A stretch of DNA of 6,850 nucleotides from Bacteroidales bacterium (GTDB lineage Bacteria > Bacteroidota > Bacteroidia > Bacteroidales > ML635J-15), in the NCBI GenBank assembly GCA_028696755.1, contig JAQVGK010000193.1, positions 1 through 6,850 of the forward strand, given 5' to 3'. The position numbers were made by a program, and so were the translations under genes. Each line of letters starts with the position of its first letter. Positions within the stretch are counted from its first letter, which is position 1. The notes under the pieces are model-generated. The model searched no databases. It was not told the origin of the DNA and saw only the letters and a list, made by a program, of their open reading frames with translations. This document shows, piece by piece, positions 1 through 6,530 of the stretch.

Positions 1-47
1 TAATCCAAATTAACTCATATATTTCTGCTGACGCCTTCTTAAAACTT

Positions 48-140
48 AACGCGAATAAACAAATTTACACGAACGGGTTAAAAAAATCAACACGTTGATT
101 TTTTAACCAGTTAATTCGTGAAATTCGTGAAATTCGCGTT
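48..140. repeat. Imperfect palindrome with period-9 arm and strong central hairpin
   Basis: The right arm (113-139) is three 9-bp units: aattcgtga twice, then aattcgcgt. The left arm (48-74) is a decayed inverted version, with aacgcgaat at 48-56 exactly complementary to attcgcgtt at 132-140. The centre, 76-108, is a hairpin: ggtt, seven A and tcaac pair with gttga, six T and aacc, leaving one bulged A and a very short loop. Units of this attcgtgaa type are, to my memory, common between genes in Bacteroidota genomes. No coding potential is seen. A role as a terminator for a gene left of the window is possible but not shown. Confidence 0.75.
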
Positions 141-141
141 C

Positions 142-238
142 AAAAAAAACTTGGAGTGAGCATCGCGAGCGACAAGTTCACATTGCAATGTGCGCATTTC
201 GACCTGTCATCTTCGCTTTATGCCCAAAAGTTTTTTTT
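142..238. repeat. Nested inverted repeats with a REP-like hairpin
   Basis: The outer arms are aaaaaaaacttgg (142-154) and ccaaaagtttttttt (224-238), which pair with a 2-nt bulge. Inside, aacttg (148-153) pairs with caagtt (173-178) around a loop containing gtgagcatcgcgagcga, which resembles REP-type elements. Next comes the perfect 14-bp palindrome cacattgcaatgtg (179-192). The outer and inner stems share bases 148-154, so they are alternative folds. The T-run at 231-238 could serve as a terminator tail on the plus strand, but this is inference. Confidence 0.6.
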
Positions 239-254
239 GTGAGAACTTCCAATG

Positions 255-378
255 ACACGAACGGTTTTAGCAATTGATTACGTCTAGAGCTAAAGCAGTT
301 CGTAAAAATTCGTTAAAAAGATATTATTCCAATTTATTGTATTTCGGTAAATTGGTTTTGCCGAAAATCGTTCGTGTT
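255..378. repeat. Inverted repeat block with two internal hairpins
   Basis: acacgaacg (255-263) is complementary to cgttcgtgt (369-377), closing the block. Inside are two smaller hairpins. In 257-303, acgaac and tttagc pair with gctaaa and gttcgt, with a 3x3 internal loop. In 342-366, tttcggtaa pairs with ttgccgaaa through one G-U pair, with a 7-nt loop. The outer arms compete with the first hairpin for the same bases. No open reading frame is supported in 1-574. Confidence 0.6.
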
Positions 379-529
379 AATTTTTAAAAAGGCGTCCGCA
401 AAAAAAAATATGGATGAAAATTAATTTTAGATTCGTTTGCCCTGCTTAACTAAGCGACACTGATTTCGGTATTGGCTTTAAATTAAAATCAAATAATTTT
501 TATCACAAATTTACCGTTTAAACATATTG
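379..529. other. AT-rich intergenic stretch with no recognised feature
   Basis: The remainder of the gene-free 1-574 region, between the repeat block and the probable promoter at 530-558. It has no coding frame of note and no clear hairpin. Bases 1-47 are likewise blank; they may hold sequence downstream of a gene outside the window. Confidence 0.5.
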
Positions 530-558
530 TTGTTATTTTTACGCAAAATTTAATTTTA
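530..558 (+). promoter_or_regulatory. Probable promoter of the yfhO-family gene
   Basis: TAATTTTA (551-558) fits the Bacteroidota -7 box TAnnTTTG except for the last base. TTG at 530-532 lies 18 bp upstream, and another TTG at 527-529 lies 21 bp upstream; both are within the usual range. The box ends 16 bp before the ATG, close to the 19 bp seen for glnS and folB here, implying a leader of about 10 nt. A competing weak match is TATTTTTA at 534-541, which lacks a suitably spaced TTG. Confidence 0.45.
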
Positions 559-574
559 CCGAAAATCTGAAATT

Positions 575-3151
575 ATGAACAAAGAAATGATCAAAAAGAT
601 TTTACCACATTTTATTGCTGTGGTTCTTTTTCTAATTATCGCCGCAATCTACAGCAAGCCTTTGCTAGAAGGTGAAAAACTGTCAACTCACGACTATAAT
701 GTTTACACAGCAATTTCGAAAGCAAATAACGAATACGAAGCCGAAAACGACCGTCTTGTTTTTTGGAACAATCACATGTTTAGCGGCATGCCAACTTATG
801 CAGTTTCAACAGCAAAACAGGAAAACATTTTCTTTAAAATTTATAAAGTTTTAATCTTTGGAGATTCGGTGCCTCTAAGTTTAATTTTCTGGTATTTGCT
901 AGGCTTTTATCTGTTATTGAACGCATTTAGAGTTAATCCATGGCTTTCGATGGCTGGAGCACTAATGTTTGCATTTTCATCTTATTTCTTTGTGATTATA
1001 ACGGCGGGGCACTTTACGAAAGCAATTGCTATTGGCTTTATGGCTCCAATTCTTGGAGGAATTTTTCTGGCATTCGACCAGAAAAAGCCCTGGCAGGGTA
1101 TGTTTTTAATGACATTCTTTATGGCATTGCAGATTCTTAGTAACCATGTTCAGATAACTTACTATACAGGTTTGGCAATTTTAATTTACGGAATTTTCGA
1201 ATTGGTTTCAGCGATACGCGAAAAATATCTGGTGCGATTTGCTAAAACTACTGGAATACTCGCACTCGGCTTAGGTCTGGCAGTCGGAATCAATGCAGCT
1301 TTTATATTGACAACTCAGGAGTATATACCATATTCTATTCGTGGAAAATCTGAAATTAGCGCCAAACAGAATGCAGATGGAACTTCTGGCCTCGACAAAT
1401 CTTATGCAACTGGCTGGAGTTATGGTATTGACGAAACTTTAACTCTCTTAATTCCAAATGTTAAAGGAGGAGCTTCGCAGTCTCCATTAACCGAAGAATC
1501 TGCAACTTATCCTGTAATCGAAAAAGTTTTTGGTCCACAAGCTGCCGATCAGGTTATTAAAGGTATGCCAACCTATTTTGGTGACCAGCCTGGCACATCA
1601 GGACCAGTTTATGCTGGTGCTTTTGTTGTGTTCTTGTTTGTACTTGGGTTGATGATTGTAAAAGGAAAAGTAAAATGGTGGTTATTGACTGTTACAGTTG
1701 TTTCAATTGTTTTGTCCTGGGGAAAAAACTTCGAATTTATAACTCACTTTTTCCTCGACTACTTCCCTGGATATAATAAATTCCGTACAGTTTCGATGAT
1801 TCTTGTTCTTGCCGAAACAGCGATTCCATTACTTGCTGTTCTGGCATTGGTCGAATTATTTAAAAATAGTATCGACACCAAGAAACTTACAAATTATTTC
1901 TTTATTGCTCTTGGTGTTACTGGTCTAATTACCATGACATTCATTGTAAAACCTGATATAGCTGGCTTAACAGGTGCAGGAGAAGGAGAAGTAAGAATGG
2001 CCGAGATGTTTGCATCGTACTTCCCACAGGAAGAAGAATATGCACAAGCCAGAGAAGATTTTAAAACAGAATTTATTGGAGCCGTGCTTACCGACAGAGA
2101 AGATATGGTTCGCGACGATGCTGTAAGATCTTTAATATTTATTATGCTTGGAGCAACCGTTGTTTATTTCACAATTCGTAAAAAGATTAAACCAAATGTT
2201 GCCATTGCCGCTATTGCTGTTATTGTAATTGCAGATATGTGGCCAATAAACAAAAGGTATCTTAACGATGATAATTTTGTTCCCAAACGCCAATACGAAA
2301 TTCCTTATGCAAAAACCAATGCCGATGCATATATTTTGGCCGACACCGATCCTCATTATAGAGTTTGTAACGTACAAAACGGACCTGGCAATGTATTCAA
2401 CGAGGGAGGGACTTCATTCTATCACAAATCAATTGGTGGTTACAGTGGAGCAAAAATACGCAGATATCAAGAAGTTCACGATTCGGTAATGTTCCGCGAA
2501 ATGGCATTGGCAGAATACATTGTTCAGTATGGCTTCCAAGCTGGCTTAAACGATACTGCTGTTCAGCAATTGTTCGATGTGCAGGCAAAAACTCCTGTTC
2601 TTAATATGCTCAACACAAAATATATTATTTATGATCCAAGATATGCTCCAATGGTTAATCATCATGCTCTCGGAAATGCTTGGTTTGTAGATACTGTTAA
2701 TTTCGTTGATAATCCCGATCAGGAAATTATTGCTCTTAAAACTTTTGATCCAGCAACACAGGCAATTGTTGATGTAAGATTTAAAGACGAGCTAAAATCT
2801 TTTACCGGCGCTCCAGACAGCACTGCAACAATAAAACTTACCGATGTTGCTCCAGATTATGTTGTTTACGAATCTAACACAGCTAGCGAACAACTTTGCA
2901 TTTTCTCCGAAATTTACTACCCACACGGTTGGAAAGTAACAATTGATGGTAAAGAAACTACTCATTTCAGAGCAAACTATATTTTAAGAGCAATGATGGT
3001 TCCGGCAGGAAAACACACAATCAAATTCGAATTTATCCCTGAAGTTTATAAAACTGGTGTAATGATTTCGTACGCATGCTCAATTATTTTCTTCTTACTA
3101 ATCGGCGCAGGCATTTTCTTCGATTACAAAAAGAAGAAGGCTTTGAAGTAA
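575..3151 (+). CDS. YfhO-family polytopic membrane protein (GT-C-like)
   Basis: 858 residues, a usual length for Bacteroidota members of the YfhO family. About 13 hydrophobic segments are visible: 11-30, 98-118, 126-144, 147-168, 174-194, 196-214, 224-246, 345-363, 367-381, 405-428, 440-458, 518-534 and 540-557. A large outside domain (about 560-820) follows, then a last membrane helix at 825-850 and a Lys-rich cytoplasmic end. Family-like features are the first outer loop with D40 and GMPTY (71-75), FGDQPGTSGPVYAGA (335-349), and the C-terminal GWKVTIDGKE and PAGKHTIKFEF strands. YfhO proteins of Firmicutes take part in adding sugars to envelope polymers from lipid-linked donors; Bacteroidota lack teichoic acids, so the acceptor here is unknown. 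D40 as a catalytic acid is a guess from GT-C logic. Start: first ATG, just after the probable promoter; ATG at 587 is an alternative. It stands alone, convergent with coaD. Confidence 0.85.
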   Translation: MNKEMIKKILPHFIAVVLFLIIAAIYSKPLLEGEKLSTHDYNVYTAISKANNEYEAENDRLVFWNNHMFSGMPTYAVSTAKQENIFFKIYKVLIFGDSVPLSLIFWYLLGFYLLLNAFRVNPWLSMAGALMFAFSSYFFVIITAGHFTKAIAIGFMAPILGGIFLAFDQKKPWQGMFLMTFFMALQILSNHVQITYYTGLAILIYGIFELVSAIREKYLVRFAKTTGILALGLGLAVGINAAFILTTQEYIPYSIRGKSEISAKQNADGTSGLDKSYATGWSYGIDETLTLLIPNVKGGASQSPLTEESATYPVIEKVFGPQAADQVIKGMPTYFGDQPGTSGPVYAGAFVVFLFVLGLMIVKGKVKWWLLTVTVVSIVLSWGKNFEFITHFFLDYFPGYNKFRTVSMILVLAETAIPLLAVLALVELFKNSIDTKKLTNYFFIALGVTGLITMTFIVKPDIAGLTGAGEGEVRMAEMFASYFPQEEEYAQAREDFKTEFIGAVLTDREDMVRDDAVRSLIFIMLGATVVYFTIRKKIKPNVAIAAIAVIVIADMWPINKRYLNDDNFVPKRQYEIPYAKTNADAYILADTDPHYRVCNVQNGPGNVFNEGGTSFYHKSIGGYSGAKIRRYQEVHDSVMFREMALAEYIVQYGFQAGLNDTAVQQLFDVQAKTPVLNMLNTKYIIYDPRYAPMVNHHALGNAWFVDTVNFVDNPDQEIIALKTFDPATQAIVDVRFKDELKSFTGAPDSTATIKLTDVAPDYVVYESNTASEQLCIFSEIYYPHGWKVTIDGKETTHFRANYILRAMMVPAGKHTIKFEFIPEVYKTGVMISYACSIIFFLLIGAGIFFDYKKKKALK

Positions 3152-3161
3152 GACTAATTGC

Positions 3162-3195
3162 AAAAAAACTCCGAAATTTCTTTCGGAGTTTTTTT
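3162..3195. terminator. Bidirectional intrinsic terminator
   Basis: A perfect 15-bp inverted repeat: seven A plus actccgaaa-type left arm (3162-3176), a 4-nt loop tttc (3177-3180) and the complementary right arm (3181-3195). It gives a T-run after the stem on each strand, so it can stop both the yfhO-family gene (stop at 3149-3151) and the glnS-coaD transcript. The coaD stop codon (3195-3197) touches the stem base, leaving essentially no 3' untranslated spacer on that side. Confidence 0.9.
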
Positions 3196-3674
3196 TATTC
3201 AAAGTCTTTTTCATCAATTCCCTTAGGAACAAATGGTTTAAGATTACCCTTGTTTTTTATAATGTCGCGCACAATGCTGCTCGAGATAAAAGTATGCTCT
3301 GGCAGTGTAAGAATAAAAACGGTTTCGATGCCCTCGTCGAGAAGTTTATTGGTTTGACCTATTGCTCTTTCGAATTCAAAATCGGCAGAGGTGCGCAAAC
3401 CACGTAGAATAAACTTACAATCGTTCTGGCGACAAAACTCAACTGTTAGGCCTGAGTATTTTTTAATCTCAATTTTTGGTTCTCCAGCAAAAACTTTCTC
3501 AATTATTTTAATTCTTTTCTCAACGCTCAGAAAACCACTTTTCGTATTATTGTCGCCCACACCTATTATAATCTTATCGAAAAGTGGCAAGGCACGCTTA
3601 ACCACCGACTCATGCCCGGCGGTAAATGGATCAAAAGACCCTGGAAATATTGCACAACGTTCGTTTTTACTCAT
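3195..3674 (-). CDS. coaD: Pantetheine-phosphate adenylyltransferase (CoaD)
   Basis: Catalyses ATP + 4'-phosphopantetheine to dephospho-CoA + diphosphate, the penultimate step of coenzyme A synthesis, in the cytoplasm. 159 residues, the normal size for a bacterial CoaD. It is a nucleotidylyl-transferase Rossmann fold: [10 protein letters not shown] at 12-21 carries the T/HxGH nucleotide motif (H21), K45 sits where the phosphate-binding Lys is expected, RGLR is at 91-94, and ISSSIVRD at 130-137 is the second signature. I chose ATG at 3674; an in-frame TTG at 3683 would add three residues (MLE) before the conserved start and is less likely. The ATG lies inside the end of glnS (ATGAGTAA, 8-bp overlap), so translation is probably coupled to glnS. 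No own promoter is seen. It ends in the shared terminator. Confidence 0.96.
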   Translation of the reverse strand: MSKNERCAIFPGSFDPFTAGHESVVKRALPLFDKIIIGVGDNNTKSGFLSVEKRIKIIEKVFAGEPKIEIKKYSGLTVEFCRQNDCKFILRGLRTSADFEFERAIGQTNKLLDEGIETVFILTLPEHTFISSSIVRDIIKNKGNLKPFVPKGIDEKDFE

Positions 3675-5346
3675 TTCCAGCAATTTTCGACCATGAGTCT
3701 TTTAAAGTCACAGTGCGGTTAAATATAAGTTTACCTGGTTGCGAATCTTTATCAACACAGAAATATCCTTTACGCTCGAATTGGAACTTATCTCCAGCTA
3801 CAACATTCTCTAAAGATTTCTCAACTTTTGCGGTAACAATCTTTAGCGAATCAGGATTTAGATAGTCGAGATAAGTTTCTGTCTCGGCTAAATCGTCGGG
3901 ATCTTCTTTAACAAAAAGTCGGTCGTATAGTCTTACCTCTGCATCTATGCATGTTTTAGAATCGGCCCAGTGAATTGTTCCTTTAACTTTTCTACCATCG
4001 GGCGACTGTCCACCTTTACTTGCGGGATCGTATGTGCAATGCAATTCTATAATATTGCCTTCGTTATCTTTTATGACTTCGTTGCAAGTAATGAAATAAG
4101 CATTTCTTAATCTAACTTCTCCACCTGGTTTCAGTCTGAAAAATTTATTGGGTGCATCTTCCATAAAGTCTTCACGCTCAATAAAAATCTCTTTACTAAA
4201 ATAAACTGTTCTGGTTCCGGCCGCTTCGTCCTCAGGGTTATCGTTTGATGTAAGCTCTTCGCTTTGTCCATCAGGATAATTTGTAATAATCACCTTCAAT
4301 GGATCGAGAACTGCCATCACCCTATTTGCTTTTTTATTAAGATCTTCTCTGATAAAAAATTCGAGAAGCCCAACATCAATCATATTTTCTCTTTTTGCTA
4401 CACCTATACGCTCGGCAAAATTGCGGATAGATTCGGGAGTATAACCTCTGCGACGCAGTCCCGAAATAGTGGGCATGCGTGGATCGTCCCATCCACTAAC
4501 ATATTTATTTGTTACAAGCTCGAGTAATTTACGCTTACTCATAATTGTATAAGAAACATTAAGGCGAGCAAATTCTATCTGACGTGGACGCTTTCCTGTT
4601 GTGTCGATTTGGTCGAGAAACCAGTCGTATAAAGGGCGATGTACTTCGAACTCAAGAGTACAAATAGAATGTGTTATTCCCTCGATATAATCGCTCTGAC
4701 CGTGAGCATAATCGTACATTGGATAAATGCACCACTTGTCGCCTGTACGGTCGTGATGTTTTTTCATGATGCGATACATAATCGGATCACGCATGTGCAT
4801 GTTTGGCGAATTCATGTCCACCTTCGCACGTAAAACCATTGAGCCTTCGTCATGCTTACCGGCTTTCATTTCTTCGAAAAGCCTCAAATTCTCTTCGATG
4901 CTGCGATTGCGAAACGGACTTTCGATTCCAGGCACAGTTGGATTAGTACGCTGACGACTAATCTCATCAGGAGTTTGCTCATCAACATAAGCTTTTCCAT
5001 CTTTAATAAGCATTACAGCCCAATCGTAAAGTTGATCAAAATAATCCGACGCATAAAACAAATTATCGTAATCAAAACCAAGCCAGCGAACATCGTCAAT
5101 GATTGAATTAACATATTCAACTTCTTCTTTCGAAGGATTAGTATCGTCGAAACGCAAATTGGTTTTACCATTAAAAGTTTCTTTCAAACCAAAATTTAGA
5201 CAAATTGATTTAGCATGACCTATATGTAAATATCCGTTTGGCTCTGGCGGAAAACGGGTTAAGATTGCCGAATGTTTGCCAGTTTCAAGATCGTTTGTAA
5301 TAATCTGCTCGATAAAGTTTAATGATTCTTTTTTTTCGTCTTCCAT
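3667..5346 (-). CDS. glnS: Glutaminyl-tRNA synthetase
   Basis: Charges tRNA-Gln with glutamine using ATP (class I synthetase, cytoplasmic). 559 residues against about 554 in E. coli, and collinear with it throughout. Residues 28-53 contain [16 protein letters not shown] with HIGH at 41-44; LRFDDTNP at 64-71; the WCIYPMYD active-site stretch at 205-212; the KMSKS equivalent is TIMSKRK at 267-273; [17 protein letters not shown] at 286-302 also matches. About 340-550 forms the anticodon-binding beta-barrels, with VRLRNAY, DGRKVKG and EVRLYDRLF blocks conserved. A GlnRS implies direct Gln-tRNA charging rather than sole reliance on the GatCAB transamidation route. First gene of a glnS-coaD operon; the ATG at 5346 is 19 bp from a TAnnTTTG box. 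No defects seen. Confidence 0.98.
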   Translation of the reverse strand: MEDEKKESLNFIEQIITNDLETGKHSAILTRFPPEPNGYLHIGHAKSICLNFGLKETFNGKTNLRFDDTNPSKEEVEYVNSIIDDVRWLGFDYDNLFYASDYFDQLYDWAVMLIKDGKAYVDEQTPDEISRQRTNPTVPGIESPFRNRSIEENLRLFEEMKAGKHDEGSMVLRAKVDMNSPNMHMRDPIMYRIMKKHHDRTGDKWCIYPMYDYAHGQSDYIEGITHSICTLEFEVHRPLYDWFLDQIDTTGKRPRQIEFARLNVSYTIMSKRKLLELVTNKYVSGWDDPRMPTISGLRRRGYTPESIRNFAERIGVAKRENMIDVGLLEFFIREDLNKKANRVMAVLDPLKVIITNYPDGQSEELTSNDNPEDEAAGTRTVYFSKEIFIEREDFMEDAPNKFFRLKPGGEVRLRNAYFITCNEVIKDNEGNIIELHCTYDPASKGGQSPDGRKVKGTIHWADSKTCIDAEVRLYDRLFVKEDPDDLAETETYLDYLNPDSLKIVTAKVEKSLENVVAGDKFQFERKGYFCVDKDSQPGKLIFNRTVTLKDSWSKIAGNE

Positions 5347-5365
5347 CGCATTAATATTTGAGGGA

Positions 5366-5391
5366 CAAAGATAGAAAAAATCAAATCACAA
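5366..5391 (-). promoter_or_regulatory. Promoter of the glnS-coaD operon
   Basis: On the minus strand, TATCTTTG (5373 down to 5366) is an exact TAnnTTTG -7 box, 19 bp ahead of the glnS ATG. TTG at 5391-5389 lies 15 bp upstream, a little shorter than the usual 17-23 bp. The start of transcription would fall near 5360, giving a leader of roughly 13 nt with no Shine-Dalgarno sequence. The -33 element lies in an 11-bp motif (caaatcacaaa on the plus strand, 5382-5392) that is repeated exactly at 5547-5557. Confidence 0.7.
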
Positions 5392-5557
5392 ATTATCCCG
5401 ATAAAACAGAAATTGCATGTGTAAGTAATATAAAACTACAATTTACTGTTTTAACGACCTCTCAAAATAAGATTGCAATGCAATTTCTTATTTTATCGAG
5501 GATCCTCGAAGAATAACAAAAATCAAAGATTTTTTATTCTTCGGAACAAATCACAAA
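5382..5557. repeat. 11-bp direct repeats flanking a palindrome cluster
   Basis: caaatcacaaa occurs at 5382-5392 and 5547-5557 in the same orientation, enclosing 154 bp that is almost wholly palindromic. This looks like an inserted element with a target duplication, or a duplicated operator or promoter piece. An 11-mer of low complexity in AT-rich DNA can also recur by chance. Confidence 0.35.
5402..5543. repeat. Four consecutive palindromes between glnS and folB
   Basis: (1) 5402-5453: taaaacag and aaattg pair with caattt and ctgtttta, a 14-bp stem with one bulged A and a 23-nt loop. (2) 5464-5494: aaaataaga pairs with tcttatttt, and the centre ttgcaatgcaa is itself palindromic. (3) 5496-5509: tcgaggatcctcga, perfect. 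(4) 5507-5543: cgaagaataacaaaaatc pairs with gattttttattcttcg with a 2-nt bulge and an aaa loop. Palindromes 3 and 4 share 5507-5509. The block lies upstream of both divergent promoters, so it is not expected within either mRNA. It may be protein-binding or cruciform DNA, or a repeat element; which one is unknown. Confidence 0.65.
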
Positions 5558-5578
5558 CTCTAAATCCTAATATCTAAT

Positions 5579-5830
5579 AAACAGAAGTCGGGAAACAGAA
5601 GTCTGAAGTCAGAAAACAGAAGTCTGAAGTCGGGAAACTGAAGTCGGAAGTCGGAATACAGAAGCTGACGCCAGAAAGTTGCGTAAAAAGACCTGTCAGT
5701 GTCATTAGACCTGACAGTGTCGCTAAGCAAAATTTCCGTGTTCTGACGTCCGTTTTCCATTTCTGGCGTCAGCCTCTGACTTCCGACTTCTGTTTTCCGA
5801 CTTCTGCTTTCTGACTTCTGTTTTCTGACT
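5579..5830. repeat. Large inverted repeat built of 7-bp units
   Basis: The left arm, 5579-5676, divides without slippage into fourteen heptamers of types aaacaga, agtctga, agtcgga, agtcggg and agtcaga, with agctgac-gccagaa at the inner end. The right arm, 5761-5830, is ten heptamers in the opposite sense (ttctggc, gtcagcc, then tctgact, tccgact and tctgttt types). The inner arms match exactly over 14 bp: gctgacgccagaaa (5664-5677) against 5760-5773. The spacer 5678-5759 contains an 18-bp tandem repeat. Heptamers often combine into 14- or 21-bp superunits. An apparent minus-strand reading frame here is only the repeat translated. It sits just upstream of the folB promoter. Confidence 0.85.
5690..5725. 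repeat. 18-bp tandem repeat in the spacer of the heptamer palindrome
   Basis: 5690-5707 and 5708-5725 are adjacent copies identical at 15 of 18 bases, each beginning gacctg. Because one carries ctgtcag and the other ctgacag, the pair can also form a 7-bp hairpin (5693-5699 with 5711-5717). This resembles the acctgtcaggt-type intergenic palindromes I associate with Bacteroidota genomes. Confidence 0.6.
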
Positions 5831-5852
5831 TAAAAATTCGCATATACAAGAG

Positions 5853-5878
5853 TTGTTCATCATTTTTCATTAACTTTG
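5853..5878 (+). promoter_or_regulatory. Promoter of folB
   Basis: TAACTTTG (5871-5878) is an exact Bacteroidota -7 box, and TTG at 5853-5855 lies 15 bp upstream, the same slightly short spacing as at glnS. The -7 box ends 19 bp before the chosen folB ATG, giving a leader of about 13-16 nt that is A-rich and has no Shine-Dalgarno sequence. Confidence 0.7.
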
Positions 5879-5897
5879 CAAGATCAAAAAAGTGAAT

Positions 5898-6332
5898 ATG
5901 AATAAAATCTTTATAAATGGGATGGAGTTTTTTGCTTTTCACGGGCATTACGACGAAGAAAAGGTTGCTGGCAACAAGTTTTTGGTTGACTTAACTTTGT
6001 GGAGTGATACTTCATTAGCAGAAAAAACCGACAATCTTGATGATGCATTAAACTACCAGATTGCTTATGCCTTAGTAAAAGAAGTTATAACAAATACAAA
6101 ATCCAATTTATTAGAAAATATTGCTGCAAATATTTTAAAAGTTTTATTCGATGAGTATAAGAATTTGCCCAAAGCCAAGATAACTATAAAAAAAGTTTCT
6201 CCTCCGATGGGTGGTCAAATTGCTGCGGTTGGAGTAAAAATTAAAGGAAAGAGGGAAGATTATAAAGTGCCTAAAGTGCCTAAAGTGCCTAAAGTGCCTA
6301 GAGTGCCTAAAGTGCCTAGAGCGATGCGGTGA
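5898..6332 (+). CDS. folB: Dihydroneopterin aldolase (FolB) with a KVP-repeat tail
   Basis: Converts 7,8-dihydroneopterin to 6-hydroxymethyl-7,8-dihydropterin and glycolaldehyde in folate synthesis (cytoplasmic, homo-oligomeric T-fold). From ATG 5898 it has 144 residues; FolB proteins are usually near 120. The core is intact: E21 (FHGHYDEEK), Y53 (LNYQIAY), E73 (LLENIA) and K99 (IKKVSPP) align with the known active-site Glu22, Tyr54, Glu74 and Lys100 of the S. aureus enzyme. The core ends near residue 119. Residues 123-140 are six KVP triplets (one RVP), followed by RAMR, made by a 9-bp tandem array that has run into the gene; the TGA stop lies in a REP-like hairpin. An in-frame GTG at 5892 is a possible start, but ATG 5898 fits the family better. 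The tail is basic and probably disordered. A single-gene transcript is likely. Confidence 0.92.
   Translation: MNKIFINGMEFFAFHGHYDEEKVAGNKFLVDLTLWSDTSLAEKTDNLDDALNYQIAYALVKEVITNTKSNLLENIAANILKVLFDEYKNLPKAKITIKKVSPPMGGQIAAVGVKIKGKREDYKVPKVPKVPKVPRVPKVPRAMR
6264..6317 (+). repeat. 9-bp tandem array inside the 3' end of folB
   Basis: Six head-to-tail units: aaagtgcct at 6264, 6273, 6282, 6291 and 6309, and agagtgcct at 6300. A period divisible by three keeps the frame open and encodes Lys/Arg-Val-Pro. The near-perfect identity suggests recent copying. Confidence 0.95.
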
Positions 6333-6396
6333 GCGCAGTCGAACCGTGCCTAAAGTTGTTTGGCTGATAGCTAGCGGATTACTGCACCGCTCTAGG
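6315..6396 (+). repeat. Hairpin spanning the folB stop codon
   Basis: cctagagcg (6315-6323) is exactly complementary to cgctctagg (6388-6396). Extending inward gives 14 of 16 matching positions (6315-6330 with 6381-6396). A smaller REP-like hairpin at 6327-6346 lies within and competes for the stem. There is no T-run directly after, so it is not a standard intrinsic terminator. Confidence 0.55.
6327..6346 (+). repeat. REP-like hairpin carrying the folB stop
   Basis: cggt (6327-6330) pairs with accg (6343-6346) around gagcgcagtcga. The form nnnT-GAGCGCAGTCGA-Annn is one I recognise as a dispersed intergenic repeat in many bacteria. The TGA of folB (6330-6332) is the TGA of this motif. Confidence 0.6.
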
Positions 6397-6398
6397 AA

Positions 6399-6448
6399 CT
6401 TTTCAACGTTTCCATAACCGCTTTGGCGGATGATGGAAAGTTAAAAAG
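6399..6448. repeat. Long interrupted hairpin
   Basis: Paired parts from outside in: ctttt-c-aac (6399-6407) with gttaaaaag (6440-6448), tttcca (6409-6414) with tggaaa (6434-6439), and ccgc (6418-6421) with gcgg (6426-6429) around a tttg loop. It lies about 65 bp after the folB stop; no U-tract follows directly. Confidence 0.6.
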
Positions 6449-6465
6449 CATTGTATAGTGTTTAA

Positions 6466-6530
6466 GACTTTACATTGCCTACATGTATAACTCTATTTCT
6501 GAAAAACATTTTGGAGGCAATGTAAACGTC
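6466..6530. repeat. 12-bp inverted repeat
   Basis: tttacattgcct (6469-6480) is exactly complementary to aggcaatgtaaa (6515-6526). gac (6466-6468) and gtc (6528-6530) extend it past one bulged base. The loop is 34 nt. Confidence 0.65.

Noticed and set aside
27..35. gctgacgcc at 27-35 shared with the inner arm of the 5579-5830 palindrome
   Set aside because: Only nine bases, with no further similarity around it.
506..513. CAAATTTA, a minus-strand TAnnTTTG match upstream of the yfhO-family gene (also at 60-67)
   Set aside because: No TTG at the right distance and no gene on the minus strand to its left; expected by chance at this base composition.
2132..2588. Antisense open frames inside the yfhO-family gene, with similar ones inside glnS and coaD
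   Set aside because: They lie wholly within well-supported genes, have no family features and no promoters.
3675..3683. TTG start at 3683 for coaD
   Set aside because: The ATG at 3674 gives the usual CoaD length and N-terminus and overlaps the glnS stop in the common ATGA manner.
5560..5760. Minus-strand open frame of 66 codons with a repeating DFRLLF pattern
   Set aside because: It is the heptamer array translated (three heptamers make seven codons). It has no promoter at its start, and its repeats follow DNA period rather than a protein family.
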